Shown: in pieces, positions 58,183-64,000 of the stretch
How the letters are laid out: every line of letters begins with the position of its first letter
Numbering within the stretch: position 1 is the stretch's first letter
Assembly: GCF_900107135.1 (NCBI RefSeq)
Contig: NZ_FNOV01000008.1
Span: 1-64,000, forward strand
Direction of reading: 5' to 3'
DNA from: Hymenobacter psychrophilus
GTDB lineage: Bacteria; Bacteroidota; Bacteroidia; Cytophagales; Hymenobacteraceae
DNA: 64,000 nt
Notes under the pieces: model-generated
Databases searched by the model: none
The model's input: the letters and a program-made list of their open reading frames with translations, nothing else
What the model was told of the DNA's origin: nothing
Program-made: the position numbers and the translations under genes

Positions 58183-59768
58183 GCGGACTGGCGTTGGGCG
58201 GTGGAAGATTTAGGCGCGGGCATAGCGGCCAGCACAGAACGGTTGCGCCGGGCCGCCAGCAACCGTTCGAGCCCAAACAGCCCGCCCGCCACCAGCACCA
58301 GCCAGGGCGCCAGCGGCCGGCGCGGCGCGGCCGGCTCTAAGCCGTTGGCTGCCGCCGCTACCGGCGTTTGCAGTTGGCTCAGGGCCAGTTGGCGCGAGTC
58401 GGGTTGAAAGGTGGCGGGGGCCGGTGGCAGCAGTAGGGGCAGCAGCAGCGCGGGCAGTTCGGGCAGTTCGGCCAGCGTACTCCAGGGGGCGTCGAGGCGG
58501 GTGTGCAGGCGGTAGCGGCCGGGCCGCTGAAGGCGCAGCAGCGGCCGGCCGGCGGCCGTCATCCATACCGGTACGGCCCCCGCGCCGGAAGCAGTGTCGA
58601 GGCGGAAGATGCTGCTGGTTCCGGAACTGGCTGCCGACTGAAATCCGGTGGCGAAAGGCCTGGTGGATGACCCGGCTTCCTGCCAGACGTGCACCGTGGG
58701 GTCGGTGGCCCAGCGGGCGGGCAGCGGGGCGTCGCGCAGCCAGAACAGCCAATCGAGCGAATCGGGCGGCATCACTTCCGAAGTGGAAACCACGAGCCGG
58801 GGCTGCAGCGGCAGCGTGGGGGCCACGGCCCGCAACGCGGCGGCCAGTACCCGGGCCGAGGCGGCGTGGGCGGCATCGTGGCTCAGGTGCCAGCGCGGCG
58901 CCCGATTCAGCAGCGGCAGGGTGCGCCGGGCGCCGTTTTCGGTTACCAGCAGCGTGTTTGGGCTGCTCAACCTGATTTCAGCCCCGCCCCAATTGCCACC
59001 CAGCGGCTGGCCGGCTGCCGGCTGCCGCACGCGTATCTGCTGGTAGGCTATGGCCAATTCCGAGCCATTGGCTACCCGTACTATCAGGCTGTCGGGGTGT
59101 ATGCGCCAGGCGGCCACGGGCCAGCGGCTCGAATCGGGCGGGGGTAGGGGCAGCCAGCGCACGGCGGCCGGCAGGGTGGGGCGGGTACCCCGGAACGAGG
59201 CTACACTCAGCGGCGCCACCACCACCAGCGGCCGGCCGGGCAGCGAGTCGGCGGCCAGTTGCACGGCGTTCCAGAGGTTGGGCGCAGGCGCTAAAACGGT
59301 ATCGGTAGTGAGGCGGACCGGTGCCGGCCCGGTCGTATCGGCACCGAGGCCCAGCGCCGCCCAGGGCCGCACCGCACTCACAGGCCGAACATCGGAAAGC
59401 TGCCGCAGCTCGTAGCCGCGCTGCCGCAGCGAATCGAGCAGGGGGCGCACCGGGGCCAGGGCTTCGGCCGTTACGCCGGGGGCCAGCAGCACCTGCCCGT
59501 GGGCGGCCGGCACGGGCAGTAGTTGCTGCGGCTCGGCCACGGCCAGCGCCAATAGGCCCAGCACGGCGGCCCGCAACAGAAACAGCAGCAGCTGCTCGGG
59601 TTTGATGTTGCGCAGGCGCTGGTTGGCGGCGGCCTGCAGCCACCGCACACTGCCCACCCGCACCACCCGGCCCGGCCGACGGTTCCAGAGGTAAATGGCC
59701 AGCGGCACAGCCAGCCCCAGCAGGGCCAGCCAACCAGCGGCGGCATGAGGGAAAAAAATCGACGGCAA
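58179..59768 (-). CDS. BatA-like membrane protein (aerotolerance regulator N-terminal domain)
   Basis: A 529-residue protein with the BatA N-terminal domain: PHAAAGWLALLGLAVPLAIY, LWNRRPGRVVRVGSVRWLQA, and a second helix LLLFLLRAAVLGLLALAVAE. A periplasmic region of about 400 residues follows, then a final helix (LAPWLVLVAGGLFGLERLLA). No VWA metal site is seen. A TTG start is used in this reading (59768); no ATG lies close in frame. It sits between the DUF58 gene and the DUF4175-like gene and overlaps the latter. Confidence 0.8.
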   Translation of the reverse strand: MPSIFFPHAAAGWLALLGLAVPLAIYLWNRRPGRVVRVGSVRWLQAAANQRLRNIKPEQLLLFLLRAAVLGLLALAVAEPQQLLPVPAAHGQVLLAPGVTAEALAPVRPLLDSLRQRGYELRQLSDVRPVSAVRPWAALGLGADTTGPAPVRLTTDTVLAPAPNLWNAVQLAADSLPGRPLVVVAPLSVASFRGTRPTLPAAVRWLPLPPPDSSRWPVAAWRIHPDSLIVRVANGSELAIAYQQIRVRQPAAGQPLGGNWGGAEIRLSSPNTLLVTENGARRTLPLLNRAPRWHLSHDAAHAASARVLAAALRAVAPTLPLQPRLVVSTSEVMPPDSLDWLFWLRDAPLPARWATDPTVHVWQEAGSSTRPFATGFQSAASSGTSSIFRLDTASGAGAVPVWMTAAGRPLLRLQRPGRYRLHTRLDAPWSTLAELPELPALLLPLLLPPAPATFQPDSRQLALSQLQTPVAAAANGLEPAAPRRPLAPWLVLVAGGLFGLERLLAARRNRSVLAAMPAPKSSTAQRQSA

Positions 59769-59901
59769 AAGGGTGGGCGCTATAAGTGGTAAGTCGCAAG
59801 CTACGCGCTTCAGACTACTACTTCAGAAATTATTGATAAGGGCAAAATGCGAAAATACAGACGCGAAACGGTGGCGGTAGTTGCGGCAAATTATTGTGCC
59901 G

Positions 59902-60777
59902 CTACGCTCCGCGGGCGCGGCGGCGCAGGAACTCGCGGAGGGCATCGGTGAGGGGTTCGGTGGTGTTCAGCAACTGGTAGTCGAAGCCCAGGGTGCGGGC
60001 GCGGCGGGCGGTGGCCTGCAGCCAGGGTTGCAGCTGCTGCTGCCAGGCGCGGCGCTGCTGGCCGGCATCGAGCTGGAGCTGCTGGCCGGTTTCGAGGTCC
60101 TCGAACGTAACGGCCCCGCGGAACGTGAATTCCAGCTCGTTACGGGCCATCAGGTGCAGCACCAGCACCTCGCCCGCGGCGGCGCGCAGCCGCGTCAGCA
60201 GCCGCTCGACTTCGCCGTTTTCCTCGTACCAGTCGGTTACGCAAACCGTGAGGGCGGGCTGGCGGCGGGCGGTGAGGGGCGCCAGGGTGGCCGTATCGGG
60301 GAATTGGCCGGCCGCATCGGTGGTTGCGAGGGCATGGTAGAGGCGGGGCAGCTGGCGGGCGTCGGCGCGGGCGGGCAGGTGGCGCAGGCCGCCGGGATGC
60401 AGCACCGTGAGGGCCACCGCGTCGCCCTGCTGGGTGGCCACGTAGGCCAGCGCGGCGCACAGCAGGCGGCCGTATTCGAGCTTGCTCAGGCCGTTGTCGT
60501 CGCGGTGGTTCATGCTGGCTGTGGCATCGAGCACCAGGTGCACCGTCAGGCTGGTATCCACCTCCGATTCGCGCAGGTAATAACGGTCGGAGCGGGCCGC
60601 TAAGCGCCAGTCGAGGCGGCGCAAATCGTCGCCGGGCTGGTAGGGGCGATACTGGCTGAACTCCATGCCCGCCCCCTTGCGGCGGCTCAGGTGGGCGCCG
60701 TGCAACAGCCCCTCGGCGGCCCGTTTGGCGGCCAGCGGCAGGTTGTGCAAGGCGTGCAGGTGTTCGGGGGTGAGCAT
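59902..60777 (-). CDS. DUF58 domain protein
   Basis: A 291-residue protein of the DUF58 family, the standard partner of MoxR ATPases. The signature GAGMEFSQYRPYQPGDDLRR then LDWRLAARSDRYYLRESEVD is complete. A VWA-like fold follows: VHLVLDATASMNHRDDNGLS (DxTxSM metal-site variant) and TVCVTDWYEENGEVERLL. It probably receives a conformational signal from the AAA+ ATPase encoded upstream. A dispersed repeat (60809-60916) lies between the two genes. Confidence 0.92.
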   Translation of the reverse strand: MLTPEHLHALHNLPLAAKRAAEGLLHGAHLSRRKGAGMEFSQYRPYQPGDDLRRLDWRLAARSDRYYLRESEVDTSLTVHLVLDATASMNHRDDNGLSKLEYGRLLCAALAYVATQQGDAVALTVLHPGGLRHLPARADARQLPRLYHALATTDAAGQFPDTATLAPLTARRQPALTVCVTDWYEENGEVERLLTRLRAAAGEVLVLHLMARNELEFTFRGAVTFEDLETGQQLQLDAGQQRRAWQQQLQPWLQATARRARTLGFDYQLLNTTEPLTDALREFLRRRARGA

Positions 60778-60808
60778 GGCGGGCGGTTGTTGGTGGGTGG
60801 TTTGAACG

Positions 60809-60916
60809 GTCAGGCTGAGCGCAGCCGAAGCATCTCTACCGTTTCGTTACAGTCGTCAGAATTAGCACTGCGGTAGAGATGCTTCGACTACGCCTCCGGC
60901 TTCGCTCAGCATGACA
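60809..60916. repeat. dispersed intergenic inverted repeat (GAAGCATCTCTACC family)
   Basis: Left part GGTCAGGCTGAGCGCAGCC then GAAGCATCTCTACCGTTTCG (60809-60850), right part GCGGTAGAGATGCTTCGACT to CTTCGCTCAGCATGACA (60870-60916). Loop CGTCAGAATTAGCACTGC is nearly the same as in the copy at 42017-42126. It lies between the MoxR and DUF58 genes. Confidence 0.8.
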
Positions 60917-60958
60917 TAGTCCTTTCACTTCTCACGCTCCTCACGCCCCTCATGTCCC

Positions 60959-61933
<975 letters not shown>

Positions 61934-61997
61934 TTTAGATGCTGGAGGAGCTTAGGTTCTGGGGTGATAGGGAAGCAGGCAGCGAATTAGCGGCGCG

Positions 61998-62624
61998 TCA
62001 GGCCGTGAGGGCGTACAGGATGATATTGACGCCGAATTTGGTGTTGTCTTCGGCCAGGAAGCGTTTGTTGCGGAAGTCGTAGTCCCACTCGCAGCCGTAG
62101 TCTTTGTTGGAATAGAGCACCCGCAGGCGGCCGTCAATTTCGATGCCCTTGAGGTAGTCGTGCACCAAGTCGTCGCCCCAGCCGTTGAGCTCGAAGCCGG
62201 TGTTGGGCGGGCCTTCCGGAAACTGGAAAAACTGCGAGTAAATCGGGTGCGACTTGGGCAGCTTCTTCAGCGCCCCGGCCCCGAAACACACCCGCATCTG
62301 CTCCTCGAAGGAGCGCGCAAACAGCCCGTCGATGTCGTGGTTGCAGTCATCGACGAACACGAAGCCGCCGCCGCGCACGTACTGCTCGAAGTTCTTCTTT
62401 TCGGCGGCCGAAAACTGCACCAGCCGGTGCCCCGACAGGTAGCAGAACGGATAGCGAAACAGCTCTTCAGAGTCCAGCGCCACTACTTTCTCTTTGGGCG
62501 CTACCGGTACTTTGGTGTACTGCACCAGCGAGTGGAGCAGGTTGGCCGGCATGCGCTCATCCACCGCGTCCCAGTCGCCGGAGCGGTACTTGAGGCGCAC
62601 GAAAGTGAAAGCAGCAGCGGGCAT
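61998..62624 (-). CDS. DUF4159 domain protein
   Basis: A 208-residue protein with the DUF4159 pattern: FTFVRLKYRSGDWDAVDERM, ANLLHSLVQYTKVPVAPKEK, YPFCYLSGHRLVQFSAAEKK, QYVRGGGFVFVDDCNHDIDG and KSHPIYSQFFQFPEGPPN. The fold is related to glutamine-amidotransferase-like domains but no catalytic Cys is evident in the usual place. Usually it is found with MoxR/DUF58/BatA clusters, as here. The ATG at 62624 is chosen; a TTG at 62645 would add seven residues. Confidence 0.85.
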   Translation of the reverse strand: MPAAAFTFVRLKYRSGDWDAVDERMPANLLHSLVQYTKVPVAPKEKVVALDSEELFRYPFCYLSGHRLVQFSAAEKKNFEQYVRGGGFVFVDDCNHDIDGLFARSFEEQMRVCFGAGALKKLPKSHPIYSQFFQFPEGPPNTGFELNGWGDDLVHDYLKGIEIDGRLRVLYSNKDYGCEWDYDFRNKRFLAEDNTKFGVNIILYALTA

Positions 62625-62717
62625 GTAGGACAGTTTGAAAGACAATGATACGAGTGGTCAAGCAAGGAAACGCCGCCGCCGCCGGAGTTGCATGCGCGCC
62701 TGACATTTCTGGCGGCT

Positions 62718-63134
62718 TCAGGTGCCCCCTATCAGCAAGGCAGCTATTGCCAGCAGTTGCGCGGCTACCACCAGCGCCTGCCGCTGCACCAGCTGCCGGG
62801 CCCCGCGCCAGCGGCTTTCCGGCGTGCTGGAGGGGGGCGTGGTGCGGCCCCGGAAATTGGCCAGCGCCGCGTCGAAGTCGGCCGTAGCTTCGGGCTGCTC
62901 GTGCAGCAGGGCGAAGAAGTCGGCATCGAGGGCCACGCGCCAGGCATAGTACTTGGCCAGTGCAGCCAGCAGCAGCGCCCCAACCAGCCCGACGGCCGCG
63001 CCCATTTCCAGCGGTAGCAACCCCCGGCCCAAAGTCGCCAGTAGTAGCACCGACGAGGTCCCATCAAGGACCCGGCCGGCCCGCAGGAAGCCTAGGGTTA
63101 CGCGGTAGATCAGCGGGTTTTCGGATGGGAGCAT
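62718..63134 (-). CDS. membrane protein, unknown
   Basis: A 138-residue protein with two N-terminal hydrophobic helices (GTSSVLLLATLGRGLLPLEM; GAAVGLVGALLLAALAKYYA), a soluble middle (LDADFFALLHEQPEATADFD) and a final helix (RQALVVAAQLLAIAALLIGG). No family recognised. Its ATG overlaps the stop of the upstream phosphatase fusion (TGATG), so the two are translationally coupled and may work together. Confidence 0.75.
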   Translation of the reverse strand: MLPSENPLIYRVTLGFLRAGRVLDGTSSVLLLATLGRGLLPLEMGAAVGLVGALLLAALAKYYAWRVALDADFFALLHEQPEATADFDAALANFRGRTTPPSSTPESRWRGARQLVQRQALVVAAQLLAIAALLIGGT

Positions 63135-64000
63135 CAGCTTAAAGCGGGGGGAGGTTCGACAGCCGAGATAGCCTGATACGCGGCCAGCACCGCCAAATGG
63201 CGTTCGGTGAGATGCACCTGGGGCCGGGCGGTCCGCAGGTGGGTTACGGCTTCGGCGGGCGTAGCGGCGCGGCCGGTGGCCAGCAGCCAGGCGGCCACCA
63301 CCAGCGCGCTCCGCGAGTAGCCCAAGGCGCAATGCACGAGTACCGGCCGGTGCGGCCACAGCTCGTGAAGCGCTGCTACGGCCCGTTGTAGCTCCTGTTG
63401 GGAAGGCAGCACTAAATCCAGCAGTGGTACGCTTTGATGGGGCCGGGCGCGGGCGGCGGAACTCAGGTTGAATTCGGCTGTGAGGTCGAGCACCGCGCCG
63501 TAGGTGGGTTCGGGCCAGTCAGGTCGGCCGGGGGCGCGGCCCAGCCAGAGGCCGGGCAACACCTCGGCGGCGGGCGCCTGCCGGCGCGTGAGCAGGCGTG
63601 AGGAAATCCAGGCCCCCAGGCAGTAGGGCGCCAGCAACAGTTGGGCGGCAACGCGCTGGCGGCCGTCGTGTTTCTGAAACACCGATGCGCCCAGCCCGGC
63701 GTAGGCCAAACCAACCAGCAGCAGGGCGCCGGCGGGCCACAGCAGCCCCCAGCCCCCGCCACCCAACAAAGTGGCCGCGGCCAGCAGCAGGGCCGCGCCC
63801 AGCCCGTAGCCGGCGGCCAGCTTGCGCCGCCAGGGCCGGTCGGCGGGGGCGCGTACCGGCCGCCAGGCCTGCGGGGCATCCGGGAACAGGTAAAGGCATA
63901 CTACTCCCACTACTGCCCCGGCCACCCCATCAATAAAATGGTGCTGGTAGGTAGTGAAAACAGACACCACAATCAGCCCGAACCAGGCCGCCAGCAGCCC
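63134..64000 (-). CDS. PAP2-like / dual-specificity phosphatase fusion (N-terminus beyond window)
   Basis: About 288 residues are visible; the frame is open to the edge. The first part (VFTTYQHHFIDGVAGAVVGVVC) matches the last conserved block of PAP2 lipid phosphatases, with His and Asp. Membrane helices (LGAALLLAAATLLGG; GLLWPAGALLLVGLAYAGLG) follow. The C-terminal domain is a dual-specificity/tyrosine-type phosphatase with AVLDLTAEFNLSSAARARPH and the active-site loop VLVHCALGYSRSALVV (His-Cys-x5-Arg). Lipid or protein phosphate substrate unknown. Confidence 0.85.
   Translation of the reverse strand, partial: GLLAAWFGLIVVSVFTTYQHHFIDGVAGAVVGVVCLYLFPDAPQAWRPVRAPADRPWRRKLAAGYGLGAALLLAAATLLGGGGWGLLWPAGALLLVGLAYAGLGASVFQKHDGRQRVAAQLLLAPYCLGAWISSRLLTRRQAPAAEVLPGLWLGRAPGRPDWPEPTYGAVLDLTAEFNLSSAARARPHQSVPLLDLVLPSQQELQRAVAALHELWPHRPVLVHCALGYSRSALVVAAWLLATGRAATPAEAVTHLRTARPQVHLTERHLAVLAAYQAISAVEPPPALS

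Overview
The window reads as chromosomal DNA of a GC-rich, pigmented, aerobic member of the Bacteroidota, most likely Hymenobacter or a close relative (inference). The reasons are the high GC with long antisense open frames, the TAnnTTTG promoter boxes typical of the phylum, Bacteroidota-only families (DUF4293, a type IX secretion C-terminal domain, FeoB-associated Cys-rich protein, the pheA-aminotransferase-tyrA-DAHP synthase/chorismate mutase order) and a crtD-cruF carotenoid pair. Most of it is housekeeping or core accessory sequence. I found no tRNA, rRNA, CRISPR array or prophage.

Layout. 1-344 is the end of an IS5-type element sitting against the 3' end of truA. 0.3-8.3 kb holds truA, two GNAT acetyltransferases, a thiolase, a DUF4293 membrane protein, a thioredoxin-fold protein, a DinB protein, a lipoprotein, diacylglycerol kinase and fumC. 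8.9-12.5 kb has an ECF sigma factor overlapping an anti-sigma/TonB fusion, then a TlpA-like protein lacking the redox cysteines. 12.8-19.7 kb has radA, a phosphoesterase lipoprotein, several exported hypotheticals, a decayed gene fragment and an rRNA methyltransferase. 20-22.9 kb is the carotenoid pair plus a TetR regulator. 23.1-27.5 kb has rpiB, tatC, glyA and a second sigma/anti-sigma-like pair. 27.5-38.3 kb has a phosphatase, small disordered proteins, a pterin dehydratase, rsmI-lnt, suhB, MscS, a radical SAM/SPASM protein and a VWA protein.

39.7-44.2 kb is the most informative locus: a short leader ORF packed with Phe and Tyr codons, an intrinsic terminator, then pheA, an aminotransferase, tyrA and DAHP synthase-chorismate mutase. 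This looks like ribosome-mediated attenuation of phenylalanine/tyrosine synthesis. 44.2-53.9 kb holds a TPR protein, an acyltransferase, a DUF1501/DUF1800 pair with twin-arginine signals, and an ECF sigma factor beside a membrane protein fusing an anti-sigma-like region to a trypsin-like protease. 54.0-62.6 kb is a minus-strand MoxR/DUF58/BatA-type cluster, and the right edge carries a PAP2/dual-specificity phosphatase fusion cut by the window.

The intergenic spaces are unusual. Many hold long inverted repeats: some with perfect or near-perfect 29-45 bp arms unrelated to one another, some built from short reiterated words (TTAGCT, TTAGTG, GAATGAGT), and a dispersed family related to GTCATGCTGAGCG. 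Several fit exactly between convergent stop codons, but others lie between divergent genes or inside operons, so simple termination does not explain them all.
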